From: JBBRSD01 sp038245725
GTDB lineage: Bacteria; Actinomycetota; Coriobacteriia; Anaerosomatales; JAAXUF01
Reading direction: 5' to 3'
Length of the DNA stretch: 64,000 nt
Assembly: GCA_038245725.1 (NCBI GenBank)
Contig: JBBRSD010000006.1
Location: forward strand, 62,001-126,000
Position 1 is the stretch's first letter. Every line of letters begins with the position of its first letter. The position numbers were made by a program, and so were the translations under genes. Under the pieces are notes generated by a model. The model did no database searches. It had not been told where the DNA came from and saw nothing but the letters and a program-made list of their open reading frames with translations. Positions 8,763 through 19,406 of the stretch are shown one piece after another.

Positions 8763-10241
8763 CTACGAGAGCGGCGTGCCGTGCCCGATGTTGGGAGCGG
8801 CTGCTGCGACGCGGGGCTTGGGAGCCGCGCTTGTGTGCGCAGTCCCGCTCTCGCGCGGGGCGTCCGTCGTGCGACGGAACGTCTTGCCGCCGGTACCGGA
8901 GCTCTGCTTGGCCGCTCCGCCGGTCTTCTGTCCCTGGCTCGCGCCGCTGCCGCCCTGGCGCGACTGGTTCCCGCCACTGGCACCTGCGCTCGCGCCTTGC
9001 TGCTGTCGGCCGCGGCGTGCGTTGCTGCCCGGGCGACCCTTGCGGCCGCTACCGGGGGTGACGCGCTGCTGATTGCGCTGAGGCTGTGCGGTGCGCTCGG
9101 GGTCGGGCGTGATGCGCCCGTCCTTGTAGACGAAGCCGTCGTGGTCGGCGCAGTTGAGCACGATGTCAATCGTCTTCTCGATGTCGCGAAGCTGATCGTG
9201 CTCTTCGGGAGCGAGGAGAGAATACGCGCTCCCGCTCTTGCCGGCGCGAGCCGTGCGGCCGATGCGGTGGACGTAGTCCTCAGGCACGTTCGGCAGGTCG
9301 AAGTTGATGACGTGGCTGATCTCATCAACGTCGATGCCGCGCGCGACGATGTCGGTCGCCACGAGCACACGGTGCCGCCCGCGCTTGAAGCCTTCGAGCG
9401 CTTCTTGACGCTGCGACTGCGAGCGGTTGCCGTGAATCGCGGCGCCGCGGATGCCGCTTTGCGCGAGCACCTTTGCGACCTTGTCGGCGCGGTGCTTGGT
9501 GCGGGTGAAGACGAGCACGCGCTCGAGCTGGTGATCGCTGATGAGGCGGAGCAGCAGGTCCATCTTCTGCTGCTGGCCAACCGGGTAGACGGTCTGTGCG
9601 ATGCGCTCGATGGGCGTGCTGGGAGGGGAGACTTCGATCCGGATGGGGTCGTGCAAGGTGTCGCCGGCGACGCGCATGACCTCAGGTGTGATCGTCGCCG
9701 AGAAGAGCAGGTTCTGGCGCGACTTCGGCAGCAACGCCAGGATGCGCTTCACGTCGGGCAGGAAGCCCATGTCAAGCATGCGGTCGGCCTCGTCGAGAAC
9801 GAGAACCTCGACGTGGGAGAGATCGCAGTCGCGGTTGTTGCACAGGTCGAGAAGTCGGCCGGGCGTTGCTACAACGATATCGGTGCCGCGGCGCATCGCC
9901 TTGGCCTGCGGCTGGTAGCCGACGCCGCCGTAGAGAGCGACGACGCGGTGGTGGGTGAACTTGGAGGCCTGACGGGCGACGCCATCGATCTGCAGCGCCA
10001 ACTCGCGCGTCGGGGTGATGACGAGTGCTCTCGGTGACTTCGAGCCGGAAGGGATGCGCTGAAGCAGCGGCAGCGTGAATGCCGCCGTCTTGCCGGTGCC
10101 GGTCTGTGCGCAGCCGACGACGTCTTTACCTGCGATGATGGCCGGGATGGCCTGTTCCTGAATGGGGGTGGGGGCGTCGTAGCCCATGGCGCCCACGGCC
10201 TGAAGAAGGCGTGGGTCGAGACCCAGGTTGTCAAAACTCAA
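8763..10241 (-). CDS. DEAD-box ATP-dependent RNA helicase (RhlE/CsdA-like)
   Basis: 492 aa from a TTG start that has AGGAG seven bases upstream; a longer reading frame (to 10328) adds 29 residues without a ribosome site. Motifs: Q-motif (GYDAPTPIQEQ), Walker A AQTGTGKT (45-52), PTRELA, TPGRLLD, DEAD (150-153), SAT (181-183), ARGIDV and HRIGRTARAG. The tail beyond about residue 370 is low-complexity, basic and rich in Gly, Gln, Ser and Arg, as in RhlE-type helicases that bind structured RNA nonspecifically. The likely role is RNA remodelling and cold adaptation. It lies 216 bases downstream of the giant glucan synthase gene on the same strand. Confidence 0.95.
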   Translation of the reverse strand: MSFDNLGLDPRLLQAVGAMGYDAPTPIQEQAIPAIIAGKDVVGCAQTGTGKTAAFTLPLLQRIPSGSKSPRALVITPTRELALQIDGVARQASKFTHHRVVALYGGVGYQPQAKAMRRGTDIVVATPGRLLDLCNNRDCDLSHVEVLVLDEADRMLDMGFLPDVKRILALLPKSRQNLLFSATITPEVMRVAGDTLHDPIRIEVSPPSTPIERIAQTVYPVGQQQKMDLLLRLISDHQLERVLVFTRTKHRADKVAKVLAQSGIRGAAIHGNRSQSQRQEALEGFKRGRHRVLVATDIVARGIDVDEISHVINFDLPNVPEDYVHRIGRTARAGKSGSAYSLLAPEEHDQLRDIEKTIDIVLNCADHDGFVYKDGRITPDPERTAQPQRNQQRVTPGSGRKGRPGSNARRGRQQQGASAGASGGNQSRQGGSGASQGQKTGGAAKQSSGTGGKTFRRTTDAPRESGTAHTSAAPKPRVAAAAPNIGHGTPLS

Positions 10242-10457
10242 GAAGTTAGCTCCTGTTCTGTGCGCCGATGCGGCAGCACTGCGTGTAGACGCAGCTGATC
10301 CGACGGCAACAGAAGAAGCGTGGGACAACCGAGTCCGGGATGGCGCGCTACAGTAGTGCAGCGCGTGGCTTGCCGACGAAGTGTACGCGCCCTGAGCGTA
10401 AAAGGGAAATCGGGGGCGCCGCAGCGGACGGTGCGCGCCGCTTCCGCGCAGGCCCGA

Positions 10458-13400
10458 TCAGCCGCCGAGCATCGTGATGCGCACCGTGTGTTGCCGGCCG
10501 TCGTCGTCGAGCGCCACGCCGATTCCTTCGACGAGCAAGCCGTCGAGTTCGATGCGCGCCACGCCGCGGTTCACGCCTCGTGGGTTCTCCACCCGGATGC
10601 TATAGGTCGTCTCATCCCCGTGCCGGTACACCGCGTCGAAGCCGGCCCAGCGCTTGGGGATGCACGGATCGATCACCAGCAGCGTGCGCTCCTTCTCGGC
10701 GAGGAGGCGAATGCCGAGAAGAGAGCCCAGCGCCACGCGGTAGAACCAGCTCGCAGCGCCGGTGTACCACGTCCACCCACCGCGTCCGGTGTGGGGTGGC
10801 GCGGCGTAGACGTCGGCGGCGACGACATAGGGTTCGACGACGTAGCGATCGGCGGCCTCGCGCGTCATCGAGTGGCTGATAGGGTTGATGAGATCGAGGA
10901 GCGAGTGCGCCTCGTCGCCGTCGCCACGCGTGAGGTAGGCGAGGATGACCCAGAGCGCTCCGTGCGTGTACTGGCCGCCGTTCTCGCGGACGCCGGGAAC
11001 GTAGCCCTTGATGTAGCCGGGGTCGCGCGTGGTCTTGTCGAACGGCGGCGTGAGCAGCGCGATCAGGCCGTCTTCTCGGCGGACGAGCTTCTCGTCGACG
11101 CTGTCCAGAGCGATGGCGGCGCGGTCCGGGTCGCCGAGGCCGCTGATCGTCGCCCATGCCTGTGCGATCGCGTCGATACGGCACTCATCGGCGTCATGGG
11201 TGCCAAGTGGCGTGCCGTCGTCGAAGTATGCGCGGCGGTACCAGGAGCCGTCCCACGACTCCTCGGCAGCGGCGGCGAGGCGCTTGGCCCACACGCGGTA
11301 GTCCGAGGCGAGACCCGTGTCGCCGCGGCCTTCGACGATGGGCGTGAACCGATCGAGCACGTAGCCGAGGAACCATGCGAGCCACACGCTCTCGCCGCGA
11401 CCTTCGTGACCGACACGGTTCATGCCGTCGTTCCAGTCACCGCCACCGATAAGCGGCAGCCCGTGTGCGCCCGTCGGCCGGCCGGTCTCGATGGCAGCGA
11501 GGCAGTGCTCGTAGATGGTCGCGGCGCGCTCCGAGACGGCTGGCTGCACGTAGGCGTCTTCGGCCTCGAGGGGTAGCGGCGGGCCTTCGATGTAGGCGAC
11601 GTGCTCGTCAAGCACGCTCGCATCGCCGGTCGCGGCGAGGTACTCGGCGACGACGAGCGGCAGCCAGTGGCGATCGTCGGTGATGTGCGTGCGCACGCCT
11701 CGGCCGGAGTACGGCTGCCACCAGTGCAGCACGTCGCCCTCGGCGAACTGGTGATGGCTCGCCTCGACGATCTGCGCGCGCACGAGGTCTGGCCGCGCGA
11801 TGAGCAGCGCCATGACGTCTTGCAGCTGGTCGCGGAAGCCGAACGCGCCGCTGCTCTGATACGTCGCGGAGCGCCCCCACAACCGGCACGCGGTGGCCTG
11901 GTAGAGCAGCTGGCCGTTGACCATGAGGTCGAGCTTCGGGTCGGGCGTGGTCACCTGAACCTTGCCGAGAAGATCGCGCCAGAATCCGGTGACGCTCGCG
12001 AGCGCGGCTTCGGCTGCTTCCGGTTCGCGGTAGCGAGCCACGAGCTCGCGCGCCTGCTCGAGCGTGGCCGTCTGGCCGAGGAAGAAGCTGATCTCCTCGG
12101 TGGCCCCGGGCGCGATCTCGAGCACGCACTGCATCGCGCCGCACGTGTCGTGGTAGCGACCGGACACTTCGCCGAGGTTCTTTCGGCGCATTGCGGCCGG
12201 GTCGCACGGCCGCCCGTTGCGGCCGACGAACTCGCTGCGGCTCGCGGTCCAGCTCGCGAGCGGGCGGTCGGTCGCGAGGAAACCGCAGCGTCCGGGGAAG
12301 TCGAGGTTGAAGTGGTTGTGGGCGGTGAGGATGTCGCTCTCGGCGTCGAACCAGGTCACCGCAAGCTGCTGAGCTCGAGAGCGAGAGTCGCCGAGCACCC
12401 ACTCGACGAACTGCGTGACCGAAAGCGTGCGCGGCTCGTCACCGAGGTTGGTGAGCACGAGGCGGCAGACGCGAACGGGCTCGTCCTCGGCGACGAACCA
12501 GTCGAGCGTATGGCCGATCCCGTGCGTGTCGTGCTCGAAGCGCACGCGGCCCCGGCCGTGGCGAATAACGTACGGTTCCGCGGTTCGGACGGGAAGTGGA
12601 GTCGGGCTCCAGAACTCGCCGGTCGCCTCGTCTCGGATGAAGAAGGCCTCGCCGCTGCCGTCGCTGACGGGGTCGTTGTTCCAGGTGGTGATGCGGTTCT
12701 CGTGGCTGTTGAGCGCCCACGTGCAGCCCACGCCAGCTTCGCTCACCATGCAGCCGAACGTCGACGAGGCCAGCACGTCGATCCACGGCGCGGGCGTGGT
12801 CATCTCGTGATCGAGCACGATGACGTAGTCGCCGGTATCGAGGTCGAAGCCGCCGTAGCCGTTATCGAACGCGAGCGCGGGACGCGTGAACGGCCGCGTC
12901 GCAGGAGCTTGCGAAGAAGGCAAGGCGCTCGGGACGAAGGCCTCAGGCAGCGAGAACGATCTCCCTCGGCGGTTGAGCTGCAACTCGATCGAGCCGAAGT
13001 CGCCATCGAGCGTGGCCCGTGCCACCGAGCTCAGCAGGTTGAGCACGTCGGGATGCATCTGGTCGATGCGCCGCAGGAAGACGCCGCCAGGTTTGTCGAG
13101 GAGCTGGAGCGCGTGCCCCGTACGCACGAGCAGCCGCAGACGGTCGTCGAGCTCGTCGGAGTAGCCGGTGGGCCGCGCATTCAGGATGACGAGGTCGGCG
13201 ATGAGCCCCTTGTGACGCCAGTACTGGTGTGCGAGCAGAGCTTGCCGGACGAGCGGTGCGTGCTCGAGCTCCTCGACGCGAACGAGCAGGATCGGGAGAT
13301 CGCCAGAGATGCCGATCGACCACAGCCCCGACATCTGCAGGCCGTTTTCAACGGTCGTCTTGGTCTTGAGCGGCGAGTGCGGGTCGGTCAGCAGCAGCCG

Positions 13401-16400
13401 CGACGCGAGCCGCTCGAGGATGACCGCTTCCTGCGGACTGATGCCGAGGTCGCGGAGTTCGAGCTGGGAAGCGGTCCAGGCGAGGTCGATCGCGCGTTGC
13501 GCGCTACGGGTGTCGTGGTACTTCTCGGAGAGGCGCACGGCGGTGTCGCGCTCGGCGGTGACGCCTGTGGCCAGCACGAGCCGCACGCTTTCGCCCGCAG
13601 GCAGCTCGATGATGCGGCGCAGCGAGCAGCACGGGTCGAGCACCGGTCCGCGCGTGCACGACAGCTCGCCGCCGTGCTCGACGGCGGCTGGATCGTCGAC
13701 ACCGCGCAGTCGGCCGAGGAACGCGGCGCGGTCGGTCTCGTAGCTGACGCCGCAGACCGGCTCCTGCTCGCACGAGAGCAGGTGGAGTCCCCAGTAGCGC
13801 GGCTCGTCGGAACTGCGGGGGCGACGCGTGAACAGCACGGTGTTGGTCTCGGCCAGCCACTCGGTCTCGACGAAGAGATTTGAGAACGACTTGTGCGCCT
13901 GATCGGAGGATTGTTTCGTCAACGCGATCTCGAAGTACGACGTGACCTCGAGCCGACGTGGCTTGAGGCCGTGGTTCGAGAACGTGACGCGCCTGATCTC
14001 GACGTCGTCTTCGGGCGAAACCGAGACCTCGACGTGGGTCTCGAGGCCTCCGTCGCGGCGGTGGAACTCGGCCTTGTCGGGCGCGAAGATGACGCTGTAG
14101 CGGTCGGGCCGCTTTGGGTACGGGTTGAACGGCGCCGAGAAGACCTCGTCGGTTTCGGTGTCGCGCACGTAGATGAACGTGCCCCAGCAGTCGCGCGTGA
14201 CGTCCTCGCGGTAGCGGTTGACCGCGAGCCCGTTCCAGCGCGAGTACCCGCCACCACCGTTGGTGATCATCACCGAGTAGCGGCCGTTGGACAGGAAGTG
14301 GGTGGCGGGCACCGGCGTGTCGGCGGTGTTGTACGAGCGCGTGACCGGAGGCGGAAGCTCGCTCACCGAGCGCAAGTGCTTGACCTCCTCGGCATGTGGG
14401 GTGACGAGCTGTATGTGGCGCGGGACGCGCTCCTGCAGCAACAGCTCGGCCGAGCACACGATCGGGTCCTCGTGGAAGCGGTCGCGCATGCGGCCGTCGG
14501 TGAGCGCGTTGCCCAGCGCGACGAACGACATCCCCTGGTGATGCGCGAAGTAGCTCGCGACGACAGCGCGCCTCTGCCCTGCCGGCACGCGCCCGGCCGT
14601 GTAGTCGAGCGCCTCGTAGTAGCCGAAGCGGCCCTCCGCGCCTTCCGCCGAGAAGACCGTGAGGTCCGCGATGACTGCGTGCGCATCGACCGGCAGCGCG
14701 ATGATCGCCGCGTACGGGGCGACCACGACGTCGTCGGACAGCCCGCGCTTGAGGCCGAGTCCGGGCACGCCGAACGCCTGGTACTGGTACGTGAGGTCCG
14801 CGTCTTTCGCGTTGAACGCCGATTCGCTCACGCCCCACGGCACGCCGCGCGCCGCACCGTAACTGATCTGCGCGCGCACCACGGTGCGGTACGTCTCCGA
14901 GAGGATCGTCTCGGGCCAGTCGTTCATCACGAGTAGCGGCATCAGGTACTCGAACATCGACGCGCTCCAGCTGACGAGCGCACGGCCGTCGTGCATGCGC
15001 GTCAGTGCCCGGCCCAGCCGGAACCAATGCTCCTGCCCGATGTCTCCCTTGGCGATCGCAAGGAAGCTCGCGAGGCGGCACTCGCTGGCGAGCAGGTCGT
15101 AGTAGCTGGGGTCGAGGCGACCCTCGTTGAGGTTGTAGCCGATGGAGAAGAGCTGACGGTGCGGGTCGAACAGCATCGAGAAGTCGGTGTGCTCCCACAT
15201 CTCGCGAGCAATCAATGCGTCGAGTCGCAGCCGAGCGAGTTGCTCGATAGCGGCAGGTCGCACGCTGCGGATGCCCGCGGCGAGCTCAGCCGCCCATGTG
15301 CCGACCGTCGATGGTTCTGTCGCCAGCTTGTCGAGCATGGCGAGCGCCTCGCCCAGACCCCCGGCGATTCCGACGAGACTCGGCACTCGGTCGAGCAGCG
15401 GCAACAGCGCGTCTTGCGAGCGCACCTCGGCGGGGGCGTCGGCGATGAGATGTGCCCACGGCGTTAAATCGGCAAGCAGTATCTCGGACTCACGAATCGC
15501 AGAGAGCGAGTCGGCGACTGAGCACGCGAGGCGCTCCGTTGCGCTCGCGGGTATGCACGGCACGCCTTCAGCCGCAGGTATCGGGCAGGTGACGGCCGGT
15601 GTGTCGGCGAGCGCGGTCTCGACCTGGTCGGCGAGCGCGGAAAGCCTGCCCAGCAAGACGACCCAGGCGCCGAGATCGCAGGGCTGCTCGGCGACGTCGA
15701 GTGCGCGAAGAAGCGAGTCGAGCGCCTCGCGCAGGTCGCGTGTTTCGTGCGCGGCGGGCAGCGCGCTCTGCTCGGCGACGAGGTCTTCGAGCGCGAGGCG
15801 AACGGCGTCGCGCGCGCCGAGGATAAGCTGCGGACCCACGAGTGAGGACTCGGACGCCTCGAGCAGCGCGATCCGCACGACGAGCAGGTGGCCGGCGAGG
15901 TTGCCTGAGTCGACGGTCGAGACGTAAGCGGGCCGCAGAGGCGCGAGGGTCTCGATGTTGTACCAGTTGTAGAAGTGACCGCGGAAGCGCTCGAGTCCCG
16001 CCATCGCGTTCAGCGTCGCCGAGACGCGCGTGGTCAGTCCGCGGACATTGATGTAGCCGAGATCGAACGCGTTGACGTAGGAGAGGAGCTGGAGGCCGAT
16101 GTTCGTTGGCGATGTGCGCCACGCGACGACTCCGCCGGGATCCTCCTGGTAGTTGTCGGGCGCAAGGTGGTGGCCGTAGGCGGTCACGAAGGTCTCGAAG
16201 AACCGCCACGTCTTGCGCGCAACGCGGCGCAGGGAGTCTCTGTCGGCGGCGTCGAGGGGCTCTTGCGCGAGCACGGTCGCCGGTTGCGAGAGCCACCACG
16301 CGAACACCGGCCCGGCGAGCCATGATGCCGCCAGCGGAACCGCGACCGCGAGACGGACGAGCATGAGCAGCCAGGCCTTCTCGGTGGTCAGGCCGTCGAG

Positions 16401-19301
16401 GAAGGTGCCGAAGGTGCTCGCGACGAGCACCGCCACCGCGACTGAGGCGTGAAGGCCCATCGCTCGCCAGAACGCCATCGGCGTGCGGCCCGCGCGCGCC
16501 TCGGCATCGGCGGCCGTCTCCCACTCGAGCAGATGCCTGTGCGAGACGGTCATGCGATACAGGGCTCGGGCGATCGCGTCGATCATGAGCCACGCCTGGT
16601 ACGGCAGTGTCGATAGCGAAAGCGCACCGCGCACCGTGTCGGTCGCGAAGTCGCGGAGCACCGAGGGCGCGGTCGCCGCGAAGCTCACCGAGCGCGGGCG
16701 GAACAGCATCGAGTCGGCGAGCGAGAAGTACGCCGGGAAGAGCACCACCGCGATCATGAGGAGCGGCCACGAAACGGTCGCCTCGGGCACGAGCCACCAG
16801 CCGAGAAGGAACAGCACGAGCGTGGTCGGGGCTACGAGCGAACGGCGCAGGTTGTCGACGATCTTCCAGCGATGTAGGCGCGAGAGCGGGTTTGGTGCCG
16901 GCACCCCATGCGCGTTGCTGACGCGCAAGCCGAGCCACGGCAACGTCTGCCAGTCACCGCGCACCCAGCGGTGAAGCCGAGATGACGCCGCGAGGTAGTT
17001 TGCGGGATAGTCGTCGAGCACCTCGACGTCGCTTGCCAGCGCAGTCCGCAGAAACGATCCCTCGATGAGGTCGTGGCTGAGCATCGAGTCCTCTTTGAAG
17101 CGCCCCTCGAGTACGCCTTCGAACACGTCGAGCTCGAAGATGCCCTTGCCGGTGAACGAGCCTTCGCCGAAGACGTCCTGATACGTGTCGGACACCGCGC
17201 CGGCATACGGATCGATGCCGGTCGATCCCGAGTACAGTCTCGCGAAGCGGCTGCGCCCGGCCCCGGCGAGCGTCATCCCCACACGTGGCTGCACGAGACC
17301 GTAACCCTCGACGACGCGTGGCGTCCCCGGCTGCCAGCGCGCTCGGTTGAGCGGATGAGCGATCGTCGAGACGAGCTTGCGGCCACCGTCTCGGGGGAGG
17401 ACCGTGTCGGCGTCGAGCGTAAGAACGAACGTGCATGAGCGACGAAAAGCGGAGTCGCCCAGCTTGGTGGAGAACGTCGTGTCGGGGCGGCCTCGCATCT
17501 CGCGCGCGAGTTCGAGCAGCGCGCCGCGCTTGCGCTCCCAGCCCATCCAGAGGCCCTCGGACTCGTTAAGCCGTCGCGAACGCACGAGAAGGTGGAACGG
17601 TCGCACGCCATGCTCGGCCTCGTAGCGCTCGTTGAGCTCGGAGATGCCGCGCACCGCCGCCTCGAGCATCACGCCGTCATCAGAGCGCGTGGGATCGGGC
17701 GACGACTTCAAGTCGCCCAGTAGTGCGAAGGCCAGGTTCGGGTCGCGGTTCCCCAGGTAGGTGATCTCGAGGTGCTCGATGATCTCGCGTGTTGAAGCCA
17801 CCGACGAGAAGAGGGCAGGGACAACGGCGAGCGTGCGATTCGACTCGTCGATGGGGAGGCGGAAGTCGAGCTTGGGAAGTCGCCTGGGCGGGAAGGCGAC
17901 CGAGCCCAACCGGTTGACGACCACCAGCGCGAGCTCGCTGAGCGGCACCACTGCGGCCAAGGCAAGTACAGCTATCCGGTACGGACCCGCACCTTCGTTG
18001 TGGGCGTACAGAGACAGTCCCGCCAGGAGCAGCGCTGTCATTCCAGTGAGGGTGCCCCAATAGAACACGCCGTGGTGGCGGACGATCCGGTTGCGGTAGA
18101 AGCGCTCGCGTGGCCGCGGGCGATAACCGATGATCTTCTCCAGCTGGTAACGGCCTGGCTCGACGAGCCACCAGCCCACGTGTCCGCGCAGGTCATCGGT
18201 CGCATCGGCGGCGAGGGCCTCGCCCGCAAGCGCAACGACCTTCTGCGCGACCTGGGCTTCCGAGTGGTGCGAGCGCCGGGCGATCTCCTCGAGCGCGTGG
18301 CGGTACCGGTCGCGGCTGTCGAAGTCCATGGCGCCGTACGTGCGGGCGGGATCTTCGCGCAATGCGGCCTCGACGTAGGAGACGGACTCGAAGAACTCGT
18401 GCCAGTCGAGTGCGTCGAGTAGCCGGATACTAGTGATCGAGTTCGCGATGGAAACTTGGTTGGCGGCCTGCTCCTGCTGGGCCGCTGCGGCCGCCGTCTC
18501 CAGGACGATGCCGTCGGCGGACAGCCGGTGCTCGAGCCAAGCGTTGATCGTTTCGCCGCCCTGTTCGAGCTGGCCGAGCCGCTGCGAAAGCCTCACGAAG
18601 AACGTCGGTGAGACACCACGCGAGCCTGCGTCCAGCTCGCTCAGAAGGGCGGGCAGTTCGCCGGGCTCGCCTTGTGACGCGAGCACGAGCCGCTGAGCCC
18701 ACGAATCAGCCGAGAACTCCGCGCGTTGCGAAACGACCACCGCGCGCGACAGGCGCCGCAGGTTCTCCACGAGCCCGATACGCAGCATGATCGGGACGGC
18801 CCAGACCTCGCCGATCGTGAGCGGCTCGACGCGCTGGTAACCCTCGATGAAGGAGGCGAGGTACTCCTCGTCCAACCGTGAGTCCGTGTGCGCGATCAGA
18901 GCGAGGAGCGCCTCGTACACTCGCGGGAAGTCTCGGAAGGCGCCGTCGGTCAGGCGCGGAAGCTCGAGGCCGTAGTGCGAAGGGAGATCGGTGCGCACGA
19001 GCTGCACCTGCTCCTCGATCAGGTAGTAGTTGTCGAGGAGCCACTCGCCGGCAGGCGCCGCTGCGCCCCGCTCGCGCGTGCCGGCCGAAAGCTCGCTGCT
19101 ATCGGCGGCGAGCGACGTGGCGGCCTTGTCGGCGAGCGCGGTGAGTGGGGAGACGCGTAGGTGGCCGCCGGTTGTGGACTTCTGCGCCGCGGACAGCGTC
19201 CGAGCCTCTACGGCCAGCCGCTCCGCCGAGAGGATCTCAGCGCGCAGGGGCACGTCGCCCGGAGGGACTCTCGGCAGGGTTGAGCGGGTCGGGTCGGGCA
19301 T
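10458..19301 (-). CDS. Cyclic beta-glucan synthase-like GT84/GH94 giant enzyme (NdvB-type)
   Basis: 2947 aa, the length and architecture of NdvB/Cgs cyclic beta-1,2-glucan synthases. Order: soluble helical N-terminus (1-400); membrane helices (about 405-470); GT84 glycosyltransferase domain with a DxD-type LDADTV (629-634) and RWVRGDWQ near 780; a second membrane cluster (about 825-870 and 950-1000); a glycoamylase-like domain (about 1400-1580, GVPWGVSESAFNAKD near 1490); then two GH94-type beta-sandwich and catalytic modules. GGGDWNDGM near the C-terminus holds the GH94 catalytic Asp (D2625). In the family, GT84 builds the chain from UDP-glucose and the GH94 part trims it by phosphorolysis before cyclisation. 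All key motifs are present with no frameshift across 8.8 kb. The linkage made here is inferred. Confidence 0.9.
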   Translation of the reverse strand: MPDPTRSTLPRVPPGDVPLRAEILSAERLAVEARTLSAAQKSTTGGHLRVSPLTALADKAATSLAADSSELSAGTRERGAAAPAGEWLLDNYYLIEEQVQLVRTDLPSHYGLELPRLTDGAFRDFPRVYEALLALIAHTDSRLDEEYLASFIEGYQRVEPLTIGEVWAVPIMLRIGLVENLRRLSRAVVVSQRAEFSADSWAQRLVLASQGEPGELPALLSELDAGSRGVSPTFFVRLSQRLGQLEQGGETINAWLEHRLSADGIVLETAAAAAQQEQAANQVSIANSITSIRLLDALDWHEFFESVSYVEAALREDPARTYGAMDFDSRDRYRHALEEIARRSHHSEAQVAQKVVALAGEALAADATDDLRGHVGWWLVEPGRYQLEKIIGYRPRPRERFYRNRIVRHHGVFYWGTLTGMTALLLAGLSLYAHNEGAGPYRIAVLALAAVVPLSELALVVVNRLGSVAFPPRRLPKLDFRLPIDESNRTLAVVPALFSSVASTREIIEHLEITYLGNRDPNLAFALLGDLKSSPDPTRSDDGVMLEAAVRGISELNERYEAEHGVRPFHLLVRSRRLNESEGLWMGWERKRGALLELAREMRGRPDTTFSTKLGDSAFRRSCTFVLTLDADTVLPRDGGRKLVSTIAHPLNRARWQPGTPRVVEGYGLVQPRVGMTLAGAGRSRFARLYSGSTGIDPYAGAVSDTYQDVFGEGSFTGKGIFELDVFEGVLEGRFKEDSMLSHDLIEGSFLRTALASDVEVLDDYPANYLAASSRLHRWVRGDWQTLPWLGLRVSNAHGVPAPNPLSRLHRWKIVDNLRRSLVAPTTLVLFLLGWWLVPEATVSWPLLMIAVVLFPAYFSLADSMLFRPRSVSFAATAPSVLRDFATDTVRGALSLSTLPYQAWLMIDAIARALYRMTVSHRHLLEWETAADAEARAGRTPMAFWRAMGLHASVAVAVLVASTFGTFLDGLTTEKAWLLMLVRLAVAVPLAASWLAGPVFAWWLSQPATVLAQEPLDAADRDSLRRVARKTWRFFETFVTAYGHHLAPDNYQEDPGGVVAWRTSPTNIGLQLLSYVNAFDLGYINVRGLTTRVSATLNAMAGLERFRGHFYNWYNIETLAPLRPAYVSTVDSGNLAGHLLVVRIALLEASESSLVGPQLILGARDAVRLALEDLVAEQSALPAAHETRDLREALDSLLRALDVAEQPCDLGAWVVLLGRLSALADQVETALADTPAVTCPIPAAEGVPCIPASATERLACSVADSLSAIRESEILLADLTPWAHLIADAPAEVRSQDALLPLLDRVPSLVGIAGGLGEALAMLDKLATEPSTVGTWAAELAAGIRSVRPAAIEQLARLRLDALIAREMWEHTDFSMLFDPHRQLFSIGYNLNEGRLDPSYYDLLASECRLASFLAIAKGDIGQEHWFRLGRALTRMHDGRALVSWSASMFEYLMPLLVMNDWPETILSETYRTVVRAQISYGAARGVPWGVSESAFNAKDADLTYQYQAFGVPGLGLKRGLSDDVVVAPYAAIIALPVDAHAVIADLTVFSAEGAEGRFGYYEALDYTAGRVPAGQRRAVVASYFAHHQGMSFVALGNALTDGRMRDRFHEDPIVCSAELLLQERVPRHIQLVTPHAEEVKHLRSVSELPPPVTRSYNTADTPVPATHFLSNGRYSVMITNGGGGYSRWNGLAVNRYREDVTRDCWGTFIYVRDTETDEVFSAPFNPYPKRPDRYSVIFAPDKAEFHRRDGGLETHVEVSVSPEDDVEIRRVTFSNHGLKPRRLEVTSYFEIALTKQSSDQAHKSFSNLFVETEWLAETNTVLFTRRPRSSDEPRYWGLHLLSCEQEPVCGVSYETDRAAFLGRLRGVDDPAAVEHGGELSCTRGPVLDPCCSLRRIIELPAGESVRLVLATGVTAERDTAVRLSEKYHDTRSAQRAIDLAWTASQLELRDLGISPQEAVILERLASRLLLTDPHSPLKTKTTVENGLQMSGLWSIGISGDLPILLVRVEELEHAPLVRQALLAHQYWRHKGLIADLVILNARPTGYSDELDDRLRLLVRTGHALQLLDKPGGVFLRRIDQMHPDVLNLLSSVARATLDGDFGSIELQLNRRGRSFSLPEAFVPSALPSSQAPATRPFTRPALAFDNGYGGFDLDTGDYVIVLDHEMTTPAPWIDVLASSTFGCMVSEAGVGCTWALNSHENRITTWNNDPVSDGSGEAFFIRDEATGEFWSPTPLPVRTAEPYVIRHGRGRVRFEHDTHGIGHTLDWFVAEDEPVRVCRLVLTNLGDEPRTLSVTQFVEWVLGDSRSRAQQLAVTWFDAESDILTAHNHFNLDFPGRCGFLATDRPLASWTASRSEFVGRNGRPCDPAAMRRKNLGEVSGRYHDTCGAMQCVLEIAPGATEEISFFLGQTATLEQARELVARYREPEAAEAALASVTGFWRDLLGKVQVTTPDPKLDLMVNGQLLYQATACRLWGRSATYQSSGAFGFRDQLQDVMALLIARPDLVRAQIVEASHHQFAEGDVLHWWQPYSGRGVRTHITDDRHWLPLVVAEYLAATGDASVLDEHVAYIEGPPLPLEAEDAYVQPAVSERAATIYEHCLAAIETGRPTGAHGLPLIGGGDWNDGMNRVGHEGRGESVWLAWFLGYVLDRFTPIVEGRGDTGLASDYRVWAKRLAAAAEESWDGSWYRRAYFDDGTPLGTHDADECRIDAIAQAWATISGLGDPDRAAIALDSVDEKLVRREDGLIALLTPPFDKTTRDPGYIKGYVPGVRENGGQYTHGALWVILAYLTRGDGDEAHSLLDLINPISHSMTREAADRYVVEPYVVAADVYAAPPHTGRGGWTWYTGAASWFYRVALGSLLGIRLLAEKERTLLVIDPCIPKRWAGFDAVYRHGDETTYSIRVENPRGVNRGVARIELDGLLVEGIGVALDDDGRQHTVRITMLGG

Positions 19302-19406
19302 GGACGATCCCCCAAGGGGCGAAGGCGCGGTTCGGCCGGTGGTTTGCTGTGCAAGAGGTGGTGCAGATGTAGATTATCCCCGAGTGCGACGTTACCAGCC
19401 GGCCAG

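Noticed and set aside
11601..13883. Long ORF of 760 aa on the + strand inside the giant GH94 gene.
   Set aside because: It is a shadow of the real minus-strand gene in GC-rich DNA, with repetitive Arg/Ala/Glu/Val content and no motif.
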